64,000 bases of DNA from Pedobacter frigoris (lineage in GTDB: Bacteria > Bacteroidota > Bacteroidia > Sphingobacteriales > Sphingobacteriaceae). The translations under genes were made by a program, and so were the position numbers. Positions 55,488 through 64,000 of the stretch are shown one piece after another (the first letter of the stretch is position 1; every line of letters begins with the position of its first letter). The stretch lies in assembly GCF_005116445.1 (NCBI RefSeq), contig NZ_SWBQ01000001.1, positions 1,116,001-1,180,000 of the forward strand, in the 5' to 3' direction. Below the pieces are notes generated by a model. The model was not told where the DNA came from. It searched no databases and was given only the letters and a program-made list of their open reading frames with translations.

Positions 55488-58082
55488 ATGGCAGAAGATT
55501 TAGAAAATCAAGAAAACGACAAAATAATTAGAATCGATATTGACGAGCAAATGAGATCCGCTTACATCGATTATTCGATGTCGGTTATCGTATCAAGGGC
55601 TTTGCCTGATGTACGGGATGGATTAAAACCGGTACACCGCCGTGTTTTATACGGGATGCTCGACCTGGGATTAGCAAATAATAAACCATATAAAAAATCT
55701 GCACGTATTGTTGGAGAGGTGCTTGGTAAGTATCACCCGCACGGGGATGCATCTGTGTATAATACCATGGTAAGGATGGCCCAGGAATGGAGTCTTCGCT
55801 ACCTAATGGTAGAGGGACAAGGAAACTTTGGCTCTATCGATGGGGATTCTCCAGCAGCAATGCGTTATACCGAAGCACGCTTTCAAAAGATAGCCGAAGA
55901 CATGCTTGCCGACATCAATAAAGATACAGTTGATTTTCAGTTGAACTTTGATGATTCCTTACAGGAGCCCACGGTGCTTCCATCTAAAGTACCAAACTTG
56001 CTGATCAATGGGTCATCTGGTATTGCCGTAGGTATGGCTACAAATATGCCACCGCATAACATTACAGAAGTGATTAATGCGACTATCGCTTACATTGACA
56101 ACAACGAAGTAACTATTCCTGAGTTGATGAAACACATAAAAGCACCTGATTTTCCAACAGGAGCTATCATTTATGGCTATACAGGTGTTCAGGAAGCTTT
56201 TGAAACTGGTAGGGGACGTATTGTAATGCGTGCCAAAGCTGAAATTGAGGCTACAAAAGATCGTGAAACTATTATTGTTACTGAAATACCTTACCAGGTA
56301 AACAAAGCAATGATGATTGAGCGTACTGCTGAGTTAGTTGGCGAGAAAAAAATAGAAGGTATCTCCAACATTAAGGATGAGTCCAATAAAGATGGTATCC
56401 GTATTGTTTATGAAATCAAACGTGACGCGAATGCTTCGATTGTATTAAATAACCTGTTTAAGCAAACTGCACTGCAGACTTCTTTTAGTGTAAATAACAT
56501 TGCACTAGTAAACGGCAGGCCGCAGATGTTGAATTTGAAGGATTTGATCCGCTATTTTGTAGAGCACAGACATGAGGTTGTCATCCGCAGAACTAAATTT
56601 GAACTTGCAGAAGCCCAAAAGCGTGCGCATATATTAGAAGGCTTACTGATTGCGCTTGATCATCTTGATGAAGTAATTAAATTAATCCGTAATTCTGATA
56701 CTCCTGAAGAAGCGAGAACTGGTTTGATGGAGAAATTTGGCTTGTCCGATATCCAGGCAAGAGCTATCCTTGATATGACGCTCCGCAGGTTGACAGGTCT
56801 GGAACGTGATAAGATCAAAGATGAGTACAATGAATTGATGAAAACCATCGAATACTTACAGTCTATTCTGGATGATGAAGGCAAACGTATGCAGATCATC
56901 AAAGACGAATTGACTGAGATGAGAGAGAAATACGGTGATGAGCGCAGAACTCAAATCGTACACTCAGCAGAGGACATGAGTATGGAAGACTTTATCGAAG
57001 ATGAAGAAGTGGTAATCACCATTTCTCACGAAGGATATATCAAACGTACTCCGGCTACAGAATACCGTACGCAAGGCAGAGGTGGTAAAGGATCTAAAGG
57101 AAGTGATTCGAGAAATGAAGATTTCATTGAGCACTTATTGATTGCCTCAAATCATAATTATATGTTGTTCTTTACAGAAGCAGGACGTTGTTTCTGGTTG
57201 AGGGTTTACGAAATTCCTGAAGGAAGCCGCTTGAGTAAAGGAAGAGCAATTCAGAATATCATCAATATTCCTAAAGAGGAAAAGATAAAAGCCTTTATTA
57301 AGGTTAAAAATCTTAAAGATCAGGAATACCTGGAAAATAATTACATTATCATGTGTACCAAAAAGGGAACAATTAAAAAAACTTCTTTGGAGGCATATTC
57401 AAGACCAAGAGTAAATGGTATTAACGCAATCAACATCAACGAGGGCGATCAGTTGCTTGAAGCAAGTTTAACAACGGGTTCAAGCGAAATCGTGATGGCA
57501 TTGCGCTCAGGAAGAGCTATTCGCTTCAATGAAGAGAAGGTTAGACCTATGGGAAGAACTGCTACCGGTGTACGTGGTGTAACCCTTGCGCATGACAAAG
57601 ATGAAGTAGTTGGCATGATTGCTGTGGATGATCCGGGAGCAACTGTACTGGTAGTTTCAGAAAAAGGTTACGGAAAACGTACTGACATTGAAGATTACCG
57701 CGTTACTAACAGAGGAGGAAAAGGTGTAAAGACAATTAACATCACTGAAAAAACCGGAAACCTCGTCGCTATTAAAAATGTTACTGATGCAGATGATTTG
57801 ATGATCATCAACAAATCGGGTATCGTCATTAGGATCGTTGTTAGCGAACTTAGAGTAATGGGAAGAGCAACTCAGGGTGTTCGTCTGATTAATTTGAAGG
57901 GTAATGATGAAATTGCTTCTGTGGCCAGAATAGAACATGAGGAGGAAGAAGTTGAAGGAGATGAGGTTGTTGAAAGCCATGTAGTAGCTGATGGAGAGGA
58001 ACTGGAAGTTGATACTACAGAAGAAACTGACGAAACCGGCGCAGATGACGAGGAGGAAGAAGGAACTGAAGAAGAAAAATAA
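55488..58082 (+). CDS. gyrA: DNA gyrase subunit A
   Basis: An 864-residue type II topoisomerase A subunit. N-terminal winged-helix with [20 protein letters not shown], the catalytic Tyr127 in AAMRYTEAR, the coiled-coil tower, and the C-terminal beta-pinwheel with the gyrase box QGRGGKG, which marks GyrA over ParC. A very acidic tail of about 50 residues closes it. Quinolone-determining positions: residues equivalent to E. coli Ser83 and Asp87 are Ala88 and Asn92. With GyrB it adds negative supercoils using ATP. Own transcription unit after a terminator; the TPR gene follows 22 bases on. Confidence 0.97.
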   Translation: MAEDLENQENDKIIRIDIDEQMRSAYIDYSMSVIVSRALPDVRDGLKPVHRRVLYGMLDLGLANNKPYKKSARIVGEVLGKYHPHGDASVYNTMVRMAQEWSLRYLMVEGQGNFGSIDGDSPAAMRYTEARFQKIAEDMLADINKDTVDFQLNFDDSLQEPTVLPSKVPNLLINGSSGIAVGMATNMPPHNITEVINATIAYIDNNEVTIPELMKHIKAPDFPTGAIIYGYTGVQEAFETGRGRIVMRAKAEIEATKDRETIIVTEIPYQVNKAMMIERTAELVGEKKIEGISNIKDESNKDGIRIVYEIKRDANASIVLNNLFKQTALQTSFSVNNIALVNGRPQMLNLKDLIRYFVEHRHEVVIRRTKFELAEAQKRAHILEGLLIALDHLDEVIKLIRNSDTPEEARTGLMEKFGLSDIQARAILDMTLRRLTGLERDKIKDEYNELMKTIEYLQSILDDEGKRMQIIKDELTEMREKYGDERRTQIVHSAEDMSMEDFIEDEEVVITISHEGYIKRTPATEYRTQGRGGKGSKGSDSRNEDFIEHLLIASNHNYMLFFTEAGRCFWLRVYEIPEGSRLSKGRAIQNIINIPKEEKIKAFIKVKNLKDQEYLENNYIIMCTKKGTIKKTSLEAYSRPRVNGINAININEGDQLLEASLTTGSSEIVMALRSGRAIRFNEEKVRPMGRTATGVRGVTLAHDKDEVVGMIAVDDPGATVLVVSEKGYGKRTDIEDYRVTNRGGKGVKTINITEKTGNLVAIKNVTDADDLMIINKSGIVIRIVVSELRVMGRATQGVRLINLKGNDEIASVARIEHEEEEVEGDEVVESHVVADGEELEVDTTEETDETGADDEEEEGTEEEK

Positions 58083-58104
58083 TTGTTAATCTATAATAAA
58101 TAAA

Positions 58105-59181
58105 ATGAAGAAGATACTTTTAAGTGTATTATTTGTAGGTGTTGCTTCACTTGCAAATGCTCAAAAGAGTGAGGTCACGGCAGCTAAGAACGCCTGGGGA
58201 CTATTAGGCATAAGTAAAGCCAAAACATTAGCTGAAAACTTAAAAGAGCTAAATGATGGTTTAGCTCATACCGATAAAGCCATCGCAAATGAGAAATCTA
58301 AAGTTATGGCAGAGGCTTGGTCATACAGGGCATTGTTCTCTTCAAGGATATCTTTGGTAGATTCATTAGATGTTAAAAATTCAATAGCGAATCAGAAGAT
58401 TGCAGAAGAAGCTATAGCACAAGCTAAAACTTTAGATACCAAGGGGGCTGAGAAAACAAATATTCAGGATGCGGAACTTAATGTCGATAACGCAGTTAGA
58501 AATAGAGGTATTTTTGCCTATCAGAGGAAAGATTTTGCTACAGCTTTTGACGCTTTTAAGGAAATAACCAAGAAAAATCCTAATGATACGTCAATGTATG
58601 TAAATACTGGGGTAGTAGCAAAAGAAATTAAAAACTACCCTGAGGTAGTTAGTAACTTCAAAAAAGCTATTGATCTTGGTTATAAAGATGCTTCAATTCT
58701 ATATTCAGAAATCGTCAGTATTACATTCGATAAAATGAAAGATAGTGTTGCGGGCTTGACGTTATTGCAGGAAGCAGGTGCTAAGTTCCCTGAGAATCCT
58801 TACTTCATAGGTCTTGAAACGGATATTTATATTAAGAGAGGAGATATTCAGAAATCTCAGGAAATGCTGACTAAACTTATTCAAAAAGATCCTAAAAATG
58901 CAACTTATCAGTACCTGATGGGTGATACTTATTATAAACAAGCTCTAGCTGTTCAGAATCAAAGAAATGCTTTAGATGCTAAGAAAACCAAGGAGTTTAA
59001 TGAGTTAGGTGTTAAGATGACTAAGTTTATTGATCAGTCAATCCCATATTATAAAGCGGCTCTTGATATTGATCCTAAGAACGTTAGTGCTCTGGAAAAT
59101 CTGAAAATCATCTATGGTTTCAAAGAAGATAAAGTAAACTTTGAAGCGACAAAGAAAAAGCTGGAAGAAATCCAGAAATAA
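58105..59181 (+). CDS. Exported TPR protein, paralogue 1
   Basis: A 358-residue protein with a signal peptide ending LANAQKS. The mature part is helical with TPR-like units (AFDAFKEITKKNPNDTSMYV, VVSNFKKAIDLGYKDASILY, SQEMLTKLIQKDPKNATYQY). It starts 22 bases after gyrA, so it may be co-transcribed. The gene at 59247 encodes a similar protein (both have QKS.L.IARN/VTAAKNAWG-type openings and the same repeat order). Function unknown; TPR proteins bind other proteins. Confidence 0.82.
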   Translation: MKKILLSVLFVGVASLANAQKSEVTAAKNAWGLLGISKAKTLAENLKELNDGLAHTDKAIANEKSKVMAEAWSYRALFSSRISLVDSLDVKNSIANQKIAEEAIAQAKTLDTKGAEKTNIQDAELNVDNAVRNRGIFAYQRKDFATAFDAFKEITKKNPNDTSMYVNTGVVAKEIKNYPEVVSNFKKAIDLGYKDASILYSEIVSITFDKMKDSVAGLTLLQEAGAKFPENPYFIGLETDIYIKRGDIQKSQEMLTKLIQKDPKNATYQYLMGDTYYKQALAVQNQRNALDAKKTKEFNELGVKMTKFIDQSIPYYKAALDIDPKNVSALENLKIIYGFKEDKVNFEATKKKLEEIQK

Positions 59182-59202
59182 ACAACAAATTCATTGAATT
59201 GG

Positions 59203-59233
59203 AAAAGAGGGATATTTTATCCCTCTTTTTTTT
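59203..59233 (+). terminator. Terminator between the two TPR paralogues
   Basis: A 12-base stem AAAAGAGGGATA/TATCCCTCTTTT with a three-base loop and a T-run. It ends the gyrA-TPR unit. The second gene therefore needs its own promoter or read-through. Confidence 0.85.
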
Positions 59234-59246
59234 AAGTTTGTATACT

Positions 59247-60392
59247 ATGATCAAGATATCTTTTTTCGGTTGTGCATTTTTAGTATTAATAAGCTGCAAT
59301 ATGGCTTTCTCTCAAAAAAGCCAGTTGCAAATCGCACGGAATAGCATAGGTAAATTACAATTTGCAATTACCAACAAGCAGGACACTAAAAAACAATTGT
59401 CGATACTAGGAGAGGGGCTTAAAGCTATTGAAACTGCTCAAAATGATAAGAAGACCAAGAAATGGCCTGAGACTTGGGCTATAAAAGCATATTTGAGTTC
59501 CTACATTTCAATCATAGATACAGACGAAGGAAATTCAGATAAATATTATGGACTAGCTGTAGCCGCTATTGATTCTGCAAGAAGAATAGATAAATTCCAG
59601 GCAAATACACGTTTAATATATGCATCTGTATATAACATTAATATCAAGAAGCAGGATAAAGCAAACTCTGCCTTTAAAAATAACGATTTTACAACTGCCT
59701 TTAATTCACTTAAAGAAGTGAGTGACTTTTTTCCAAAAGATACAACTTTGGCTGTCAATACGGCTATTGCCGCACAGAATATCAGGAATTTTGATAAAGC
59801 TCTTGAGTACTTTAAACGAGCTAAAGAGGCAGGAATAAAGAACCCGGTTGTTTTTCAGAATCTTGCCAATATTTATACTTCTAAATTCGACCATGATCTT
59901 GCAATAAAAACAATAGAGGATGGACTGAAGCTCAACGGAGAAGATATAAATCTAACAAATGACTATATCAATCTATTATTGGATAATGAAAGATATACTG
60001 ATGCTATCCATGTTATAGAATCTACACTTAAAGTCGATAAAAACAATAAGTTGCTTTATTTCCTATACGGATATCTTTATCAGAATAGCGGAAACTATAA
60101 TACCGCAGCATTATCATATAGTAAAGCTTTAAATATCGATGAAAACTATTTTGATGCAATTTATCAGTTGGGTTTGGCTTATGTGGACTCAGCAAATGAA
60201 GCTTTAAAATCTGGTAAAGACGGTAGTCAGAAATTCTCATCATTTATAAACAGAGCTGAAATTGCATTATTGCAAGCTCATGAAATTAACCAAAATGATA
60301 AGTCAACTGTTCAGTTGCTTATCGACATTTATACCAGGAAGAATAAACTGGATAAAGTTCAGGAATTGAAATCTAAACTAGAAGAATTTTAG
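59247..60392 (+). CDS. Exported TPR protein, paralogue 2
   Basis: A 381-residue protein with a signal sequence (MIKISFFGCAFLVLISCNMA), either a lipoprotein with Cys17 or cut after FSQ. TPR units are visible (NFDKALEYFKRAKEAGIKNP, HDLAIKTIEDGLKLNGEDIN, YNTAALSYSKALNIDENYFD). Its layout matches the upstream protein, so the two arose by tandem duplication. The frame is open from 59199, but that part lies inside the terminator, so the ATG at 59247 is used. Function unknown. Confidence 0.8.
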   Translation: MIKISFFGCAFLVLISCNMAFSQKSQLQIARNSIGKLQFAITNKQDTKKQLSILGEGLKAIETAQNDKKTKKWPETWAIKAYLSSYISIIDTDEGNSDKYYGLAVAAIDSARRIDKFQANTRLIYASVYNINIKKQDKANSAFKNNDFTTAFNSLKEVSDFFPKDTTLAVNTAIAAQNIRNFDKALEYFKRAKEAGIKNPVVFQNLANIYTSKFDHDLAIKTIEDGLKLNGEDINLTNDYINLLLDNERYTDAIHVIESTLKVDKNNKLLYFLYGYLYQNSGNYNTAALSYSKALNIDENYFDAIYQLGLAYVDSANEALKSGKDGSQKFSSFINRAEIALLQAHEINQNDKSTVQLLIDIYTRKNKLDKVQELKSKLEEF

Positions 60393-60530
60393 GGAGGAAG
60401 CTATACGCTGCAGATAAATAGAAGTAAAATATATTACTTAACATAATATTAATTATGTGACTTATTAGTTTGTTAGGTATTTGTACTTTCTTTTATAGAA
60501 ACTGTTGATATCGTCTTTTTGTTTGATTAT

Positions 60531-60564
60531 TTTGCAATAATCTCAGCTATTGGTTTAATTTTTG
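60531..60564 (+). promoter_or_regulatory. Promoter of the FUSC-type gene
   Basis: TTTG (60531-60534), 21 bases, TAATTTTTG (60556-60564); the ATG follows 39 bases later. Same pattern as before the ECF sigma gene. Confidence 0.45.
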
Positions 60565-60603
60565 AATCCTAGCAAAATCTGATAAAATAATAACGCTAAT
60601 TAT

Positions 60604-62766
60604 ATGATGATCAATCGCCCGATAAGAAGCATTCATGATTTTCTGCTCAGCACATATTTCGCTGACGGGTTGCGGATTACTTTGGGTGTGCTTTGTCCTT
60701 CTCTAATCCTGGCGCAATTTGGTATGCTCCAGTACGGTATGACATTGTCACTAGGCGCATTATGTGTAAGTGTTGTTGACACTCCGGGTCCTATAGTTCA
60801 TCGTCGAAATGCGATGTTGATCACAATGAGCCTCATTACATTAATTTCAGTCGTTGTCGGCCTGACCAACAGTAACGTCTATTTTACCGGAATTCTGCTT
60901 GTCGTATGTAGCTTTATATTCTCCATGTTTTTCCTGTACGGTCTTAGAGCAGCATCTATTGGCACGGCAACATTACTGATTATGGTCTTGAGTATAGATG
61001 ATATAAGACCCTGGAATGAGGTTTTGTTTTATTCATTACTTATTTTTATTGGAAGTGTCTGGTATACTTTGCTGAGTTATTTTTTCTATAGAATCAGACC
61101 ATATCGACTTGTTCAGCAGATATTGAGCGATTCTATACATGAAGTGAGCGATTTTCTAAGGGCAAAAGCCAAATTTTATCATCAGAATATTAATTACGAT
61201 GATAATTATGCGGAATTATTGCAATTGCAGGTGTTGGTTCACGAAAAACAGGATGCTGTTAGGGAGGTATTATTCAGGACCAGGGAGATTGTAAGAGAAT
61301 CTACTCCTGAAGGGAGATTTCTTTTGCTAGTGTTTGTTGATATGGTTGATTTATTTGAACAAGTAATGTCTACCTATTACAATTACAAACAGCTACATGA
61401 GCAGTTTGATGCTTCAGGTATTTTGTCTCATTATGAATCTGTTATCATAAAAATTGCTGATGAGTTAGAGGATATTGCATTCTCACTAAAAACCGGAGGC
61501 ACCCCTAGCCTACCAACTTCTTTGATAGATGATGTGGCGAAATTGAAGCAAGAAATCACTGATCTGGAGAAAAACAATACAGATGGAAAATACAATACTC
61601 TGGGGATTATTGCTTTAAAAAATATTGAGGTAAATATTGAAAATATTCTTTCACGGGTTAAAACTATAAATGGGTATTTCAATAAGAACGAGAAGAAAAA
61701 CCTGAAGCCGAGAAAAATAGATGTTGAGAAATTTGTTACCAGACAAAACATAGATCTTAAACTTCTTTCTGAAAATTTAACGTTTAGTTCGGCCACATTC
61801 AGACATTCATTAAGGGTTGCAATTGTAATGTTGATTGGTTTTGTTGTAGCAAAAACGTTGAACTTTTCTCATAGTTATTGGATTCTTTTAACAATTCTTG
61901 TGATATCAAAACCAGGTTTTAGTCTGGCAAAGCAAAGAAATTATGAGCGTCTGATTGGTACTGTTATTGGTGCTTTTATAGGTATGGGTATACTCGTATA
62001 TATTCATGACAAGAACGTATTGTTCATAATTTTGCTGATTTGTATGGTTGGCAGCTACAGCTTTCAACGTAAAAACTATGTCGTAAGTGTTCTTTTTATG
62101 ACCCCGTACATTTTAGTGCTATTTGACTTTTTGGGCATGGGTGGTTTATCAGTTGCAAGAGAAAGAATTTATGATACGTTAATTGGTTCTGGTATTGCGC
62201 TATTAGCTAGTTATTCATTGTTTCCTAACTGGGAACACGAAAAGCTGAAAGAAGCTATGCTGGATACACTAAAAGCAAATATGAATTACTTCGAACAGGT
62301 AACATTTCTTTATGTTGAACCTGTTACTGATTTCACTAATTATAAAGTTGCCAGAAAGGAAGTTTACGTAACAACAGCCAACCTTGCTTCTCTTTTTCAG
62401 CGAATGTTCTCTGAACCTAAGAGTAAGCAAATACTAATGACTGAACTTCATCAGTTTACTGCGCTCAATCATTTATTGTCCTCTTATATTGCCACACTTT
62501 CGCTTTATAATAAAGAACATGAGTTTGTATTCTCAAATTTTGACGAATTAAAGCCTTTAGTTCAGAATACAATCTATTTGCTAAATCTATCCGGAGACAT
62601 GCTTAAAAGTAATACCGGTTTAATTAGCAATGTGCCACTCATACGTCGCAATATAAATAGCACCAGCAATATTCAATCTGATGAAATTATCATTGGCGAG
62701 CAGTTTGATCTCATTCAAAAAGTGGCATACGATATCTATAAATTGTCTGAAAAGATCAAAATATAA
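60604..62766 (+). CDS. FUSC/YccS-type inner-membrane protein
   Basis: A 720-residue membrane protein with two membrane domains. Six helices cover about residues 20-180, then a cytoplasmic helical domain of about 220 residues, then a second helix group (SLRVAIVMLIGFVVAKTLNF; YWILLTILVISKPGFSLAKQRNYERLIGTVIGAF) and a C-terminal helical tail. This is the FUSC (fusaric acid resistance)/YccS-YhfK pattern. Such proteins are thought to be efflux or aromatic-acid exporters; substrate unknown. Monocistronic. Confidence 0.85.
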   Translation: MMINRPIRSIHDFLLSTYFADGLRITLGVLCPSLILAQFGMLQYGMTLSLGALCVSVVDTPGPIVHRRNAMLITMSLITLISVVVGLTNSNVYFTGILLVVCSFIFSMFFLYGLRAASIGTATLLIMVLSIDDIRPWNEVLFYSLLIFIGSVWYTLLSYFFYRIRPYRLVQQILSDSIHEVSDFLRAKAKFYHQNINYDDNYAELLQLQVLVHEKQDAVREVLFRTREIVRESTPEGRFLLLVFVDMVDLFEQVMSTYYNYKQLHEQFDASGILSHYESVIIKIADELEDIAFSLKTGGTPSLPTSLIDDVAKLKQEITDLEKNNTDGKYNTLGIIALKNIEVNIENILSRVKTINGYFNKNEKKNLKPRKIDVEKFVTRQNIDLKLLSENLTFSSATFRHSLRVAIVMLIGFVVAKTLNFSHSYWILLTILVISKPGFSLAKQRNYERLIGTVIGAFIGMGILVYIHDKNVLFIILLICMVGSYSFQRKNYVVSVLFMTPYILVLFDFLGMGGLSVARERIYDTLIGSGIALLASYSLFPNWEHEKLKEAMLDTLKANMNYFEQVTFLYVEPVTDFTNYKVARKEVYVTTANLASLFQRMFSEPKSKQILMTELHQFTALNHLLSSYIATLSLYNKEHEFVFSNFDELKPLVQNTIYLLNLSGDMLKSNTGLISNVPLIRRNINSTSNIQSDEIIIGEQFDLIQKVAYDIYKLSEKIKI

Positions 62767-62817
62767 AAACTTTAGTCCCTGATGTATTGTTCTAATTTAA
62801 TATTATAATACATCATT

Positions 62818-63228
62818 ATGGAAAAACTATATACAGCCTCAGTGATCGCTACCGGCGGTCGCGATGGTCATATCAAGTCGAACGACGGAATACTGGATAT
62901 TAATTTAAGAAAGCCAAAAGAAATGGGTGGTCAGGGCGGCGCTACTAACCCTGAACAACTATTCGCAGCTGCGTGGGGTGCTTGTTACCTTGGAGCGTTG
63001 GGATCGGTAGCCCAACATGATGGTGTAGATGTTGCGGAAGCGACTGTTGAAGTGCATGTATCTTTCAATAAAGATGGAAATGCTTTTGCTTTATCTGCTG
63101 ATCTGGATGTTCACATACCAGGTATAACAACTGAAGAAGCTCAACATCTAGCCGATAAGGCAAACCGGGCATGCCCATATTCTAAAGCTACAAAGGGAAA
63201 TATAGAAACCCGCGTGATAGCAATTTAA
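62818..63228 (+). CDS. ohr: Organic hydroperoxide resistance protein
   Basis: A 136-residue OsmC/Ohr-family peroxidase. The redox cysteines are Cys56 in AWGACYLGAL and Cys119 in NRACPYSKAT. The opening LYTASVIATGGRDGHIKSND and LRKPKEMGGQGGATNPEQLF identify Ohr rather than OsmC. It reduces organic hydroperoxides with lipoyl-type thiols. The usual regulator OhrR is not adjacent. A strong terminator follows. Confidence 0.93.
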   Translation: MEKLYTASVIATGGRDGHIKSNDGILDINLRKPKEMGGQGGATNPEQLFAAAWGACYLGALGSVAQHDGVDVAEATVEVHVSFNKDGNAFALSADLDVHIPGITTEEAQHLADKANRACPYSKATKGNIETRVIAI

Positions 63229-63238
63229 ACCAATGTTA

Positions 63239-63279
63239 AAGGCCCCCGATGAATTAATATTCATCGGGGGCCTTTTTTT
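63239..63279. terminator. Bidirectional terminator between ohr and bioB
   Basis: A 15-base perfect stem AAGGCCCCCGATGAA with its complement, a six-base loop and T-run, shared by the convergent ohr and bioB genes. Confidence 0.9.
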
Positions 63280-63284
63280 ATAAG

Positions 63285-64000
63285 TTATACTGCGGCCTCT
63301 TCCTTGTGAGAAAGTGTGTTAGACGGTCTGCCATTTTTGAAAGCATCACGGGTTTTTAATCCTAGTAATTCAAACATTGCCATGTCGTCAATAAAGGCAG
63401 GATTTGGCGTAGTCAACAATTTATCTCCTGCAAAAATAGAGCTTGCTCCGGCCATAAAGCAAAATGCCTGTTCAAGTGTACTCATTTCATTTCTTCCGGC
63501 AGATAAGCGAACCACAGAATTTGGCATTACAATACGAGCAGTAGCAATCATCCTGACCATATCCCAAATCGGTACACGGGGCTGATCTTCCAAGGGTGTA
63601 CCTTTTACGGGAACCAGCGCATTCACCGGAACAGATTCAGGGTGAACGGCCATATTTGCCAGCGTCTGCAACATAGACACCCTGTCTTCAACTGTTTCAC
63701 CTAAACCAATAATTCCGCCGCTGCACACAGTAAGCTTTGCTTTACGCACATTTTTTATTGTATTTAGACGGTCATCATAAGTACGTGTAGAGATGATCCT
63801 TTTGTAATCATCTTCTGAAGTATCAATATTATGGTTATAAGCATATAAGCCAGCATCAGCTAGTCTTTGTGCCTGATTTTCAGTCAGCATACCTAATGTA
63901 CAGCAAACCTCCATATCCATGTCGTTAACGGCTTTTACCATTTCAATGACACGATCAAAATCTCGATTGTCGCGCACTTCGCGCCATGCAGCACCCATAC
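63285..64000 (-). CDS. bioB: Biotin synthase (partial, 5' end outside window)
   Basis: The C-terminal 238 or so residues of BioB. Visible are [51 protein letters not shown] and the ending [20 protein letters not shown] and [14 protein letters not shown]. The radical-SAM CxxxCxxC motif lies upstream, beyond position 64000. BioB inserts sulfur into dethiobiotin with a [2Fe-2S] cluster that uses conserved cysteines and the arginine in RLSAGR. The apparent start at 63998 is an internal methionine. Confidence 0.95.
   Translation of the reverse strand, partial: MGAAWREVRDNRDFDRVIEMVKAVNDMDMEVCCTLGMLTENQAQRLADAGLYAYNHNIDTSEDDYKRIISTRTYDDRLNTIKNVRKAKLTVCSGGIIGLGETVEDRVSMLQTLANMAVHPESVPVNALVPVKGTPLEDQPRVPIWDMVRMIATARIVMPNSVVRLSAGRNEMSTLEQAFCFMAGASSIFAGDKLLTTPNPAFIDDMAMFELLGLKTRDAFKNGRPSNTLSHKEEAAV

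Noticed and set aside
55488..58082. ParC instead of GyrA
   Set aside because: The QGRGGKG gyrase box and six-bladed C-terminal domain mark GyrA.

Overview
The window looks like chromosomal DNA of a Bacteroidota bacterium, most likely a Sphingobacteriaceae member close to Pedobacter. Reasons: SusC/SusD pairs, FecI/FecR-type sigma and anti-sigma genes, DUF1735 lipoproteins, many relaxed lipobox signal peptides, the long Pedobacter-style SusC leader, A/T-rich intergenic DNA and several promoters of the Bacteroidota form TAnnTTTG. Species cannot be fixed from the sequence alone. I see no phage, insertion sequence, CRISPR array or tRNA.

Layout. Positions 171-6600 hold scattered single genes: GNAT acetyltransferase, MmcQ/YjbR protein, M60-like metallopeptidase lipoprotein, DUF1801 protein, serine beta-lactamase-fold hydrolase, a stand-alone piece resembling the N-terminal part of RluA-type pseudouridine synthases, an alpha/beta hydrolase and a GmhB-like HAD phosphatase. 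Positions 6600-14000 hold transaldolase/Fsa, the signal recognition particle RNA (ffs, minus strand, about 7405-7512) and glutamate synthase gltB-gltD.

Positions 15400-30470 form a polysaccharide utilisation locus: GH92 alpha-mannosidase, GH3, ECF sigma, FecR anti-sigma, SusC with an STN signalling domain, SusD-like lipoprotein, GH18 endoglycosidase and two DUF1735 surface lipoproteins (one LamG-like, one discoidin-like). The set resembles high-mannose N-glycan loci of Bacteroides. The GH18 enzyme would release the glycan, SusCD import it, GH92 trim mannose, and the STN-FecR-sigma chain sense the cargo. A GH2 enzyme, galactokinase and aldose 1-epimerase follow (31200-37450), a likely galactose branch.

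Positions 37700-44520 carry an LLM flavin oxidoreductase, then a minus-strand group of TPR/HTH regulator, TonB-dependent receptor and beta-propeller phytase. Positions 44680-52370 carry another TonB-dependent receptor, a LytS-type histidine kinase with a degenerate partner, a TauE/SafE exporter, a MATE transporter, an AlbA_2 protein and a DUF4442 protein. Positions 52440-64000 carry small proteins, an MFS transporter, hemF, gyrA, two paralogous TPR proteins, a FUSC-type membrane protein, ohr and the 3' part of bioB, which runs off the window.

I found no clearly new multi-gene system. The best leads are the kinase/pseudokinase pair, a 189-bp element with 22-bp inverted ends (37478-37666), the orphan RluA-N-like gene, and the sigma-regulated N-glycan-type locus.
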